Below, piece by piece: positions 1 to 11,256 of a stretch of 39,331 bases of DNA. The first letter of the stretch is position 1, and the number at the start of each line of letters is the position of its first letter. A program made the position numbers and the translations under genes. The stretch spans positions 1 through 39,331 of the forward strand of contig JADGJA010000126.1 in assembly GCA_027596035.1 (NCBI GenBank), written 5' to 3'. The stretch is from Thoreauomyces humboldtii. Lineage: Eukaryota > Chytridiomycota > Chytridiomycetes > Spizellomycetales > Powellomycetaceae. Under the pieces are notes generated by a model. The model had not been told where the DNA came from. It searched no databases and saw only the letters and a program-made list of their open reading frames with translations.

Positions 1-250
1 CAAGGGATATGCGCTGCAGAGAGAGAGAGAGATAGCCGGTAGATGATGGTGTACCGTAGAGTGGGCCCCTGAAACGCCTTCAAGTCGTCTCTGCGGGTGG
101 AGCGCGTTCCTTCGACTCGGCGTTTCTGCGGCAGCTTCCAATCCGTGTGTGTACGCTCTAAAAGGTTCCCGGAGAGAGAGAGAGAGAGGTTAGGGGATTG
201 AATGCCCCCCTCCCCTCCCCTCCGCTTCTTGTCGGCGTACGCCGAAGAAA

Positions 251-652
251 ACTGTACTGTACCGGTACACCTTGCCGAGCCGCTCCCCCATCTCTTCCCT
301 TCGGCCTGAATAGAACCGTCTTTTCTCTTGGACCGAAAGAACGAACGCAAGCCCCGGACCTGCGGGTCCCGGTACGTGCTTCCCGTCGTCCGTACACATG
401 GTTTTGACATTGACATGGGGGGCGCCTTTGGGAGCACGGTCTTCTTTGGCAGGGCAGAAAACGTGGTTCTGCCCTCCTTCCGTCCCTTCGCGCCATCCGT
501 TGTGTACAGTACAGTAGTGTACAGTACACCTGTAATACACGTTGTACACCCACCGGTCCTCGTCCTTTTAGAAAGGATTCTTCGTGGGTTGGCTACAGTC
601 TGATCAGGGATGTCTGTGTGGATCCGGCGGGTTCTTACTTGCAGTACTGTAC
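251..652. promoter_or_regulatory. Cluster of GTAC-rich palindromic motifs
   Basis: Variants of TGTACTGTAC / GTACAGTAC occur at about 251-270, 502-528 (two in tandem) and 641-652. Each is partly self-complementary. Their recurrence within 400 bases upstream of a gene suggests binding sites for a dimeric regulator, but no known factor is assigned and chance in a GTAC-rich region is possible. Confidence 0.3.
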
Positions 653-752
653 CAAGCATCATGACAGCTCAGGTAAGCATCCTTCCGCCCGTTTTCTTTG
701 CTCCCGCTCGTCGGTTGCCCCGCTCGCCAGGTTGGACAGCCCCCCAATCCGA

Positions 753-779
753 GGCATACATGTACCCGGTATGTATGCC
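753..779. repeat. Perfect 9-bp inverted repeat
   Basis: The arm GGCATACAT at 753-761 is matched exactly by its reverse complement at 771-779 across a 9-base spacer. It lies about 325 bases before the GT2 start codon. The shape suits an operator-like site for a dimeric protein; a role in RNA structure is also possible. Confidence 0.45.
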
Positions 780-1103
780 ATTGTCATTGCACCCACGACG
801 ATGGGGAGAGGGGCTGGCCCGCACGATTTTATTATAGCGACTCGTGTTCTACTCCAAGCAATCGAACCCTCACGTCACGATCTATTCTCCACCCATACAC
901 TCCCTCACCCCCCGATGGCCCTGCGCACTTCACACAGCCACCACCCTGCAGAAACTTGCTTGTTGCGGCAGCCCATGCCTGGTTCGGCTGCCTGGCTTTC
1001 TGCGCGAACGGGAAACTCGACGGGAAATCTCCCGCATCTATTAGTGGGTTTCCTTTCTCTCTCTACCTGACCGATCCCATCGCTTCCCACCCGTGCTCTC
1101 ATC

Positions 1104-4002
1104 ATGGTCAATCTTTTCCTCGTCCTCTACGTGGTCGCCTACGTCCTGCTATGGGCCCACGTTGCCTACGCATTGTGCATGGGGCCGATCCACCAGCTCA
1201 CGTCCTTGAGACGACACGGGGCGAAGCTGGCCAAGGAAGCTCTTCGCGCTCGCGCGTCTCCCGGCGGTCCCGTCCCCTTGGCACCACCTGACCTGGCGCC
1301 TCATCGGATGACGATGCGGTCCGCCGTAATCGCTTGGTCGCTCTGCGCGGTGGCCGTCCTGGCCATGGCCATCCTTCCTTACATGATCATGTTCTCCGAC
1401 ACCGGAGAGATCCTCATCGACCATCAAAAGTCAGGGACGTATTGGTGGGACAGGCTGGAGGTTTGGCATGAGCGATACGTTGCGAGCGATGTCGAGAACG
1501 TCGAGCTCGTGGGAAGCATCTTCCTCTTCATCGTCATCAATCGGGAGATCATCATCATGTCCGCACTGGCCATCTGCTTTCGGTGGCCCAAGATGGATCC
1601 CCGATTGTCCGGTGCCACCGTCTTCCTGAGAGATCATTTGCCGTTGAGACGGTTGAGCACGTTCCGTCACGTCAACCCGCCTGTCAAGAAGGAGGAGGAG
1701 GAGGAGGCTCCACCCGTCCCGCTACCTCTTCTCGCGAAGGAGAAGCAGAAGTTGCAGGTCATGCGCGTCTCCTCCGCTCCCAACCTCAAAGCATTGGACA
1801 GGATCCTGACCGACCACCTCGGAGATCTCCCGGATCCCAAGAGCATTCCGGAAGCACCATCGATGGCGGTCGAGTCGGACGAGATCGAAACGGTACCGGA
1901 GGCGGCACCGGCCTCTCCTACCAACGAGATATCCACTCAGACGCTCTGGACCTCAGCTCCACCGACCGACGTCAACAACACCCCTTCGAGTGACGGGATG
2001 ACCAGTGAGGTCGGAGGGCGGAGGAGAGGTCGACCCGCCATGGTCCGAAGCGTCAGTCTGGGAGAACTGACCACCTGGGCATCTGGCGTCCCAGAGTATT
2101 CCGCACCGTTCAAGAACGTCCGTCACGCCGTCGTCATCGCATGTCACAACAGCTCCGAGGTCCTGGTCGGTACCTTGACGAGACTCTTGGCGCTCGTGGA
2201 ACCGAAGGCCGTGTTCCTGGCTGACAACGGGTCGTCCAAGGACGAGGTGGCGGCGACGAAGAAGGTTGCTGCGGATCTCACCACTCGGTACAAGGAGACG
2301 CATCCGGATTACAAAGGCAGTGGGATCAATGTCGGAGTGCTGGAGCAAGGGTCCAAGACGATCGCTCAGTTCTCCGTTCTCAACAGTCTGGCGTATTTGA
2401 AGTCGGACATCGAGTTCGTCTCGCTTCTCGATGACGACACGGTATTCCCAGGTGGGTACAAGATCGAAAATGACTACTCATGCGCCACGTTCACTCAAAC
2501 ATAATGTTCGCACAGATGACTGGTCGGAGAAATACGTCATGAACATGTTTGACGATCAGTTGGACACCCACTGTTTGGCATACCCGATTGGTGCAGAGAG
2601 GACTCCTAACATGAACCTTCTGGAGCACTTCCAGGACTTTGAGTGTGAGTTCTGGTGTTGGTACTGTTTCAAAGTCTTCACATAGCTCAAATCGTTTGAC
2701 AGACCGCATCTCCATGTTCACCAAGTGCGCACAAGCGAGCATAACAAGTTCGCTTTTCCCTTCAGGTGCCGTCTCTACATGGCGTGCGAGCACCTTGTTA
2801 GATGTGTTAAGCAGGTAGCTCTTTCTTCCACGGGTCTTCTGTTACGATGCCAGTCAACTCATACCTTTTCGACAGACATGACACGATGTTCCGAGGTGAC
2901 GACCTCCAGATGGGACTGCTGATGCACACGCTCTACAACGAGATCAACTTCCTTAATCCGAATGAGGTTCACAAGGGAAACTACGCCATCCGCGTGGCTC
3001 CCTTCATCATCCCAACCATGGTGCCCGTCCACTGGTTCCATTGGAAAGACCTGTTCCCGAAGATCTACTGGAAGAAGCTTCCGGGATGTGAGTGCGGAGA
3101 ACCCAGTCTGTTCTACCAGCGCGCCAGGTGAGTTCCAAAAGCGTTCCACTCTGAGACACCTGAAGCAGAGTTGCTGACGGTGGTGAAAACCCCATGGCCG
3201 CGTTGGAAGGTCCTGGGAAGTGGCTCGTCACCGATTCTTTGGCAAATTCATGCGAGTGGTCGTGCACTCCCAAGGCCTCGACCACTGGAACACGACCTTC
3301 GCCAAGATCTGTTCCCTGGACGCCGTGATCGGCATCATCAACGACTTTCTCCAGATCGCCATGGTGGTCCTCGTGGTGGTCCTCGCCCGATCCGGGATCA
3401 TGATAGGGATCCTATCCCTCGTGTCCATCTCCTTCCAACTCCTGGCCTTCGACATCCTCAACCTTCTCGTCATCGATCGATCCGAAGCCACGGCCATACC
3501 GTGCGAGATCCGAGTGCTGTATCCGCTCTGCTATTCGGCCATCACCAACATCGTGGTGAAGCAGGCGGCGTTGGTGTACAACTACTTCCACTACACGCCC
3601 ATGGTACGTAACCTCGCCGTGATCGGTCGACAGGCCAGGAAGGAGATCCTCGACTCGATGTGGACGTCGTGGTCGCCCGAGGAGGTGGTGTCGGAGGGTG
3701 GGGAGGTGTTGAGGGACGTTGCTCAGAGGATCAGGGACATGGAGAAGAGGAAACGGAGGCTGGGAAGTTGGAGTTCGAAGGATCTCAGGGGTCCTTACTC
3801 TGCCAGTCCCCTCAGTCCTGGTCCGAAGGGTCCCGTGGGTCCGAGTTCCGACGCTCTGGTGTCGAGTCCTGTCAAGGGATCTGAAGGGAGCGATAGCTCG
3901 GCTGTGAGCAGTGACGGAGGCAGCACGAGGACGAGTCAGGAGATCAATAAGGGTTTTACTCTGCTTGGCAAGGCTGGGGCTTCCTTGGCCAGTCTGGATT
4001 GA
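1104..4002 (+). CDS. Membrane glycosyltransferase family 2 (processive polysaccharide synthase type)
   Basis: Proposed exons: 1104-2451, 2516-2644, 2703-2814, 2876-3127, 3210-4002, giving 877 aa. The N-terminus has three hydrophobic segments (within residues 1-30, about 70-95 and 130-155), then a long polar linker with an acidic run. The GT2 catalytic domain starts near residue 345 (VVIACHNSSE). The nucleotide-sugar site is LLDDD at about 441-445, followed by CLAYPIGA, the FQDFEY block and SGAVSTWR. The acceptor motif is QRARSW (611-616), and FRGDD lies just before it. Further hydrophobic segments follow, then a Ser-rich tail. This resembles the fungal type-2 glycosyltransferases related to hyaluronan and cellulose synthases, not classical chitin synthase. 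The product is unknown; the enzyme likely sits in the plasma membrane with its active site in the cytosol. It converges with the gene ending at 4182. Confidence 0.85.
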
Positions 4003-4181
4003 TGTGGCCAAGGAACGAGGGAGCAGGGATCAGGTGGAGGGAGCAGGCAACTTATATATCGCTCGCAACGGAATTTGAAACTACCAACGCCAAATGAATT
4101 ACAATAGATGCAAGAAAAGAAACGGACATTAATGAGGGAAGTGGGAAAAAGAAGAAAGGCCAGGTTCGGCGGTACGGCCGT

Positions 4182-6828
4182 TTACGCAGCGACCCTTGGT
4201 TCGACCGCTAAACTCATCGCCTGCAGTGTGCTTATGTTCATCTCCAAAGGCGGATTGGTGATGTATTCCTGCATGTCAGGATCAAAGTTCCACCACTTGT
4301 ACTCTGACCGAGCGAACGCCGTGATGCCGCGCACGCAGTCCGTCAGCAGTCGAAGTTTGTCAAAGTTGATCCGACCGTCGGGGAGACGGGAGTCATTTCC
4401 ATCGTTGATGAATGTCAGATCTTTCAAGAAGATGGCTACGTCGGAAGAAACATCCAGATGAGCATCTGCAGGTGCGAGCAAGTTGAAACTGCAAACTTAC
4501 GGAGAAATGGAAGGAGAGGTGGCGCGGCCACATCCAGACGATCTCGGTACGTCTTGAAGTTTTTCGACACGTCCGTGAACTTCTCCAGTTCCGCCAGAAC
4601 CTTCTTTTTGTTGTCCGACAAGCTCTGCGAAACGGGATGGATGAGATTGCGTAAAGCCATGAACGAAACGACACGGAAGCTTCATTACCTCCCAGGTATT
4701 TTTCAGCCTCCGCACTGGGGCAAGGCTAAGACCGAACATGATCGCAAAGGTACTGAAGTAATTTTGTGCTTCGAGACACTCCTACATCAGGACTCTCCTT
4801 AATGAGTTACCCGCGGATGGTCCGAGGTCAGTCTCTTTGCCCTCACCTTCGCCGTGACGATAAAAGTCCTCAACACCGCCGACCTTGCCTTCAGATCCTT
4901 CTTGCCCAGAATCTCACTAGCCACCCAATAGCTCTCCTTGTCGAACCGCTCGATGAAGAAAGCAAGCTGAGGAGACGTTTGTTTCCACCCCATTTGGATG
5001 AAATCGATGCCATCGATCATCCGGAACAACATGGAGTCGTACAAACACATCTGCTGAGCCAGATTGTCGGGAAGGACGTCGGGGGTTAGGAGTGACTCTG
5101 AAATGGTACGGGGTTGCTGGTTGGAGGGATCGAGGAGGTCACGAATTTGTGCGGCATGGATCTTGTACCGGGCAGTCTTAGGATAACAGAAGATCAGTCA
5201 AGTGGTCTCCCTTGGAAAGCGCTTATACAAAGTATCTTGAGAGTCACTTACCTGTTTCTCCATCGCGAGCTTCAGTGGTTCCGCCGCTACTTCTGATTCG
5301 TTGCCACGAATCAGGCCGATGAGATCGATGAGTCCAACTTTTAATCCCGCGTCCGTTGCAAAGTCGTGCCATTGCTCTGTGATCCATGTTTGAAGTACCA
5401 TGAGCCCTCTACCAGAAAAAAGCAGAAGTCTTATGTTAGTTCCTCACATCGCTTTACGACAAAACGCTCGTTTACGCACGCTTGCGTGGTTTTTTGGCTG
5501 ACGTCGTCGTTGGATTTGACGGGCTCGCCAAACCGAAGAATCTTCTGACGAAGCCACTTGAGAAGTGCGTCAGGTTCCAAGAAAGAGCGATAGGTAAGGA
5601 GAAATGTGTGAACATATCCGTCTTCAGGTACTATTGCGGCACCAAGGGAAATGCATCAGTCTCTGCAGCACACAATGGCGACCTCGTAATAGTGGACTGC
5701 CTTACCTCTCGCAGGATGTAGCAACGCATCTAACAGCTCCTCCTTTGTTCCCGCCTCTACGTTCCCACCGTTCTTTCCCGCATCTTTCAGAGCCGCTCCA
5801 GTCTTTCTACTGATGGTCCCATTACCACCACCGATACCCCCACCACCACCACCCGCCAATCCTCTCGTCGGACTCAGTTGCACGGCTTGCAGGTATTTCC
5901 CAAGTATCTCCTGCACAACAGCAGGTGTAACAGGTTTGACCAACACCTCGTTCATCCCAGCATCCAGATAGGCTTCCCTCAACTCGGGTGTAACAGCACT
6001 AGTGACCGCAACGATGGGCACCAGTCTGTTCTCTCCCAGGATCCTGGCGCCGGTAGCCTCGAAGCTCTGATCGGGTTCAGTGGGAGACGACGGTAGAGGC
6101 GAAGCCAGAGGACCGCGAGACGAGGGACGGGAGATGGAAGCGGCACGAGTTCGACGGGCGAGGGATCCGTCGGTGGATGATGGGGTGTATGCGGGTACGA
6201 CCGTCAGTGTCTTGAGTTCGGACATTAGGTTCTTCATGGATGCGCTTCGACGATCTCCTCGTATCAACTTCGTCGCCGCCCAGCCTGTCATGACCGGCAT
6301 TTCTGATCATTCCCATTCGCGGTAGGTTGATGTGATCCGTGAGTTACATGTGGATTGAAGGAGCGAAAGGATGGAACCCGCTGTCGACTCACCGATGTCC
6401 ATCAAGATGAGGTCGTATCGACGGAATTCGAGCGCTTTGAGAAGTCCTAGTCCATTTGCGAATACATCGTCTGAAGCAACGGGAAGTCAGCAGTGAGCTC
6501 CCTGATAGTTCCATGATTGTAATGTACAGCCGTTGACCGTAACAGACCGTCGGTGACGTTAACGTGGAAGAATTTCTTCAAGGATTTCTATGATCTAAAG
6601 CGTGAGCTGCCCGCTTGTCTGGTGCTCAAAGTCAATGTCGCCTTTACCGTCATGATCTTCTGGACGACCGGGTTATCATCCTTCAGAACATAGTAATCGT
6701 TAGGCACCTTATCGCACGATAGCTCATGACCCTCAACGGGACCGTACCACGATAGCCACTCTGAACTCTTTGAAGTCTTTCCCAACAATCGAGCTAGGAA
6801 ACACATCCACAGATTTCCGTCGAAACAT
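4182..6828 (-). CDS. Response-regulator receiver domain fused to RasGEF_N and RasGEF
   Basis: Proposed exons on the minus strand: 6828-6748, 6680-6648, 6587-6548, 6470-6393, 6302-5706, 5630-5480, 5408-5252, 5176-4847, 4781-4689, 4624-4501, 4435-4182, giving 645 aa. Residues about 20-215 form a CheY-like receiver: acidic pair DDN at 28-30, phosphoacceptor Asp76 in LILMDIEMPVMTG, switch Thr178 in VAVTSAV and Lys200 in VLVKPV. A Gly-rich linker leads to RasGEF_N (262 to about 385; YVHTFLLTYRSFLEPDALL, then LQTWITEQWHDF). The RasGEF catalytic domain follows (about 416-640: FIERFDKESYWVASEIL, ACQ-like EAQNYFSTFAIM, LPFLPIFLKDLTFI, GRINFDKL). RasGEF domains release GDP from Ras-type GTPases. The exon 6302-5706 alone carries the second half of the receiver and the first helix of RasGEF_N, so the fusion does not depend on splice guesses. 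The small exons 2-4 are the least certain part. Confidence 0.86.
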
Positions 6829-7500
6829 GGTTCCTACGTCGATGAGTCGGATGGAACCGAGGCGGGGGGGGGGGGAGGTTTGGCGCTGACGAAAACGACC
6901 ACAACACAACCTCGCAGACGAAGTAAGCTGCTGAGGGCGGGAAACAAAGAAGGAAGCGAAGAAACAAGAAAAGAGAGAAGGAAGACGAGGGGCGGCTGTG
7001 GGACTTTGAACGAGGAAGGTCCGACTTAAAAAAGAACCCCGCTGGACATCTTGGATCCATGAAAGAAGAGGATGAGCACAGAAAAGGCGGGACGGAGATG
7101 AGCGAAAAATGTCCCCTGCTCGTAAAATCTAGACCAGACCTGTAGCGGTGGGAAGCATTCCGCTAAGTCGGGTCCCCATTATCCTGCTCCTGGGATGCTG
7201 ATGGCTATTTTTGGGAGGCTGCCCACTGTGACTGTCCAAACGTCGGTTCTGCAGCGTTTCTAGAACTACCACGGTCCCTTCGCACCAGCAAAAGGATCGC
7301 CGTTGGTACCCTCTCTCAGGTGGAAAGCTTGTACCTAGCACCCGTGCATTCCCGGTTCTGTATGCTCGACGTCGCAGCGCAAGAGCAAGCAGCACCAGGC
7401 TTTGGACAGCAACCTCACAATCTTTCTGCGAGTTGCGAGGACTTTTCCAAAAGTACGTTTCTAACACATGTATATGTTTCGTCGAAAACAGAATCACTTT
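6829..7500. other. Intergenic: upstream region of receiver-RasGEF gene and downstream of IFT80
   Basis: No supported gene. It contains a run of 12 G at 6864-6875, about 40 bases upstream of the start codon at 6828, and a purine-rich stretch at about 6940-7000. A minus-strand frame ending at 6794 overlaps the first exon out of frame and looks fortuitous. Confidence 0.5.
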
Positions 7501-10500
7501 CTATTTAGCAGTGATGGTCTTCCTCTCGGTTTCCTCCTCCATCGCCATCTTCGCCTTTATCTTCTCCCAGTCCACTTCCACCTATTCGTTTTCGTGACAG
7601 CGGATCGGTTAGCTCTCATAGCAATAGTGAGGAAGACCGAACAGGAAACTCACGTTTTGCGCATACTGTACGAATTTTCGATTCGTCTCTCTCCTGCCGA
7701 CTGCCTTCAGGTACTTTTCCCGATAGTAGAGCACGGTGTCTACGTGGGTTTTGTACTTTATCGCTAGTTCCAGTGCTCTGTCGAACGGAGGTAAGTGTCA
7801 GAGTTCCATAGATACAAAGATCAAATTCTTGGTTGAAGTGTGTCTTCACGTACCTTTCCCAATTGAACAACCCGATCCACATCTTGATGGCCCTGTATGT
7901 CATGTTGGCGGCCAGCAGGATGTTCTCCGCCTCCGTCGGTCGTCTCCTTAGGAGCGCCAGTTCGGCGGCTCGACCTTCGGCGGACGGTATGTCGCGGATG
8001 TAGACTATATAGCGAACTTTGGATATCTCGTCGATGGCAGCGTAGGCTACTTCCGCTGTGTTGAGATCTTGTCCGAAGACGGCCATGGCCGCTAGGCATG
8101 CCCATAGTTCTTTCATCTAAGAGAAGGATTTCAGCATGGGAAGGGGGAGGGAGCGGGTGAGGAAGAAACGACCTACATCCACATATCGACACAGTCGGAT
8201 GGCTTCTTCCCATTGCTTTTTTCGAGCGTGTTCTTGCAGGAGAGCGGGAAGTGGAGTGATGTTTGACACGGTGACGAGAGCCCCGTCCGCTCGTCGAACG
8301 GTGCATTGGGTTCCTTGGAAATTAACGATCTGGGCATCTTTCCCGAACGCACTACCCCAGGCGCCTGGATTTAGCCACGTGTTTCTCGGGTGTTTGGCCA
8401 AAAACTTCACACTTCAGCACTCACCTCCCATCCTTCTCAAACTTGGTCAACGGAGCCACGTCCTCATCCACGAAGACCACGTTCGGGTAATACCATACCA
8501 CGAACTTGTGATCCATCATGGCGACGAGGAGGTCGGTGTCGGCGTTCCATCCGAACGTCTCGACCATCGTACCGAGTTTCTTGAAGTCGGATCGGACGAC
8601 GGTGGAGATAAACATGTCCCGGTTCTTGTCCACCACCACGAGCTGTCGACCCACTGTGGACGCGGAGGGGTTCAGGGCGATCTCGGCGACTTCGGCGTGG
8701 TGCTTCACGGTTCCGGTTCCGAGGGGTCGACCCGAGTGTGTTTCGAACAGGAAGATGGCTAGGGAGAGAAATTGGTGGCTGAGTCTTTCAAGGTTTTGTG
8801 CGTTGCGGTGGAGGGAGATCAATTCAAAAAGTGATGATGTGCGAAAGACAACTCACTTTTCTCGTCCGCGCGATCCTTGACAGCCAGCACGTCGCTCGAC
8901 ACGCTGATGGTATGGACCGTAACGCATTCCGCTCTCAACCCAGTCAACCGAGGTTGACTGATCAACCTTCCCTCGTAGCTGAAGACCTGTATCCCCGTGA
9001 TCGTGTCCACAAGGACGAAATACTCTGGACACTGCTGGATACACGTCACGCGTCCATTGTTGACAACGTCGACGATGGCGGGCGTGTTCCAGTTTCGGTC
9101 GTTGTAGACGTGACATTGGGAGGATGTCGCCACGATGAGGTGCGAGAAACCGAGCGACGCTTTTACCACGCGGTCCCGGAAGTCTTGGGATGAACAATCA
9201 GGGTGAGCCCGGAATCAGTGAATAAAAATGCGATAAGAGAAGCTTTACCGAGATTCTCGGTCGCGCCTTGGACGACGTCGTGAACGTGAATTCGGTGGTC
9301 ATCGAGGATAGTAACTTCATAGTTCTTCCATTCATATCGTCTAAGAAAAAAAAAATTCAGTGATTTGCGACTTCGACCTTCAGTCGTGCCGCCTTACCGA
9401 TTGATGATATGGCCAAACACGACGGCACCGGATCCGCCAGCACAAGCCAGCTGCATGCCATCAGGGGTCCACGCAATGTTGAAGATGCTTCCACTCGTAG
9501 GCTTCTCCATCGCATATGACCACTGTGATACCTTGTCGTCAGTGCCAACACCTTGCAAGCATCGTTGCTCCACTCACACATACCCCAAGCCTATCGCAAA
9601 CTCTCAACATATCATAACTCCCCACAGCGAACATGTCTCCACTCGGATTCCATGCGATGCTCGTTATGGGATGGTCGTGGGCCGAACTGGAGTAGAGCTG
9701 TCGACCGAACGTGTCCCAAACCTTGTATCGTCCGTCTTCCCCGGCTGAGAGGATGAGACCGCTCACGAGATTCCAGTCGACTTTCAGGATCACACCTTCG
9801 TGACCTTTCCATTGCTGTGGCTTGGAACCTGGTTGGAGGGATTTGATGAGGAGGTTTCGACCGTTGGTCAGGAGGAGTTGGTCGTTGTCGGGTGACCATG
9901 CTATCGAATAGATTGGGTATCCTGTTCATGCGATTTACGGGAAACTTCAGCTAGATGATTCCGTTCCAACGCTGGCGAACTGGGCCGAAACTCACCGGTC
10001 TGTATCAGAGAGGATCGAAGCATCCCACTTCGTGACCAGATCTTGACGTTTCCGTCCTCTCCCGCTGAACGCCGCCCAATCAACCACCTGATCAGTCCAC
10101 ACTCCAGCAGGGCTTGCTGCCTGCCTTCTCTTATCACTCACCAGTGACGAGGGCGCTCGCTTCATTGTTCCACCTCAGACACAGCACGGCGCCTTTATGT
10201 GCCTCGACCTCCTTCTCGACCCTCCCGGCCTTGGAACACAGATAGAATTTTCCTGACCACGTCGTAACACGCAGAAACCATCAGCACCGGTTCCCTCCTG
10301 GATCCCATGGTCGAAGCCGATCTTTTCGTCTGCTCACCGTCCGTTCCACCCAACGCGAACACCTCGGCCGTCTGTCCCTTCCCAGGTGCGACCGGAACCC
10401 AGTGCATCTCGGTGGCGTCCACGTCCGACTTTGGCGAGTCGAAGAGAAGGGTAGGGACGGGACCCAGTGGGTCACCGTCTCCGGACCACCGAAAGATCTT

Positions 10501-10806
10501 TCGGTCATCCCTGAGAGGAAAAAAACAACGATGCCCGTTCGGCTTTAGCGTCAGGAGCGAAGCAAGACCTCCCCAAAAAGTCGGCAGCGAACGTGGGTCC
10601 CTCCGGGTGAAAGGCTTGTTTCCCCCGTACCCTATGGAGAAAAGCTCGTTGTTGCTGGTCCATCCGAGACAGGTGACGATGTCTGTGTCTACGATGGCAT
10701 TGTCCAAAGTTGGAGGGTTAGAAACCTGGACGGGGTGAAGGAGTTGGACAGAAGGCTCCATGTACAAACGTTTGTTGGTCGCTTGCTGGTTCAGCTTGAG
10801 CTTCAT
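7501..10806 (-). CDS. IFT80: Intraflagellar transport protein IFT80
   Basis: Thirteen exons are proposed on the minus strand: 10806-10631, 10510-10338, 10252-10142, 10064-9996, 9921-9584, 9522-9398, 9340-9249, 9183-8857, 8758-8425, 8351-8177, 8116-7854, 7777-7654, 7581-7501, giving 795 aa (human protein 777 aa as I recall). IFT80 is a subunit of the IFT-B complex that carries cargo along the axoneme. The N-terminal two thirds are two WD40 propellers; landmarks are [69 protein letters not shown] and [15 protein letters not shown]. The C-terminal helical part has [38 protein letters not shown] and a charged end near DWEKIKAKM. Motif order follows animal IFT80 along the whole length, so the assignment is firm. 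It shows that the organism makes a flagellum. Confidence 0.95.
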
Positions 10807-10904
10807 CGTGCGATACTACTCTCCGAGATTGAAGAGACTCTGATTCCTTGCTCTGGAGGATCCTTGGTTGTTTGTTCTTCAGGGTACTCCGTGAACCAAA
10901 CAGG

Positions 10905-11256
10905 ATGTATTCCTCAAGCAAACGACTGACGCAAGCGCCAAAACGGGGTGGGAAGGTGGACAGGGGGAAAAGTCCGAACGAATCGGTCAACGCGTCGCGT
11001 AGCAGTAGAATCGGCGTCGTTCCAGTCACACTCAACGACACGTGGATTATCGTACCCTACGGAAAGATACGACCCAGCGTTGCGCTTCGCCGGAAGGACC
11101 TGGGAGGACCTTCGAAACATCTTGACCGTCTCAGGGACAAGCTCCCACCTCGCCGGAAGGAAAGACGATCTCCTTCCAAGGCTGCGTCGATTCGCCTTAT
11201 TCGAGTCGCGGAATATGTTTGCTTGGCTCTATGCCAAAAAAATGTTTCTAAGATAA
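10905..11256 (+). CDS. Possible small SAP-like protein, divergent from IFT80
   Basis: A plus-strand frame at 11026-11256 encodes a segment resembling a SAP motif: TWEDLRNIL, then a Gly, then AGRKDDLLPRLRRF. SAP motifs are helix-loop-helix DNA/RNA-binding modules, also found in some mitochondrial proteins. The frame has no ATG of its own. A tentative model starts at ATG 10905, ends exon 1 at 10955 and removes a 70-base GT-AG intron (10956-11025), giving 93 aa with a basic, Ser-rich start that could be a mitochondrial presequence. The donor (GTGGAC) is weak. The start lies 98 bases from the IFT80 start, implying a shared promoter. It may be fortuitous. Confidence 0.3.

Larger units (their letters stand above)
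1..1103. other. Gene-free upstream region of the GT2 gene
   Basis: I see no convincing coding region here: open frames on both strands are low-complexity and match no family I recognise. The stretch holds short GA runs (about 21-33 and 173-188), several TGTACTGTAC / GTACAGTAC motifs, and a perfect inverted repeat at 753-779. A TATA-like TTATTATAG lies near 830. Pyrimidine-rich sequence at about 1049-1067 just before the start codon at 1104 would suit a transcription start zone. It is most simply read as promoter and 5' leader of the gene at 1104. Confidence 0.5.

Noticed and set aside
158..603. Overlapping open frames on both strands before the GT2 gene
   Set aside because: Arg/Pro-rich composition from GC-rich DNA, frames overlap on opposite strands, and no family features.
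6794..7060. 88-codon minus-strand frame upstream of the receiver-RasGEF gene, with a hydrophobic centre
   Set aside because: It overlaps exon 1 of that gene in another frame, crosses the G run, and has no splice signal joining it to the receiver frame.
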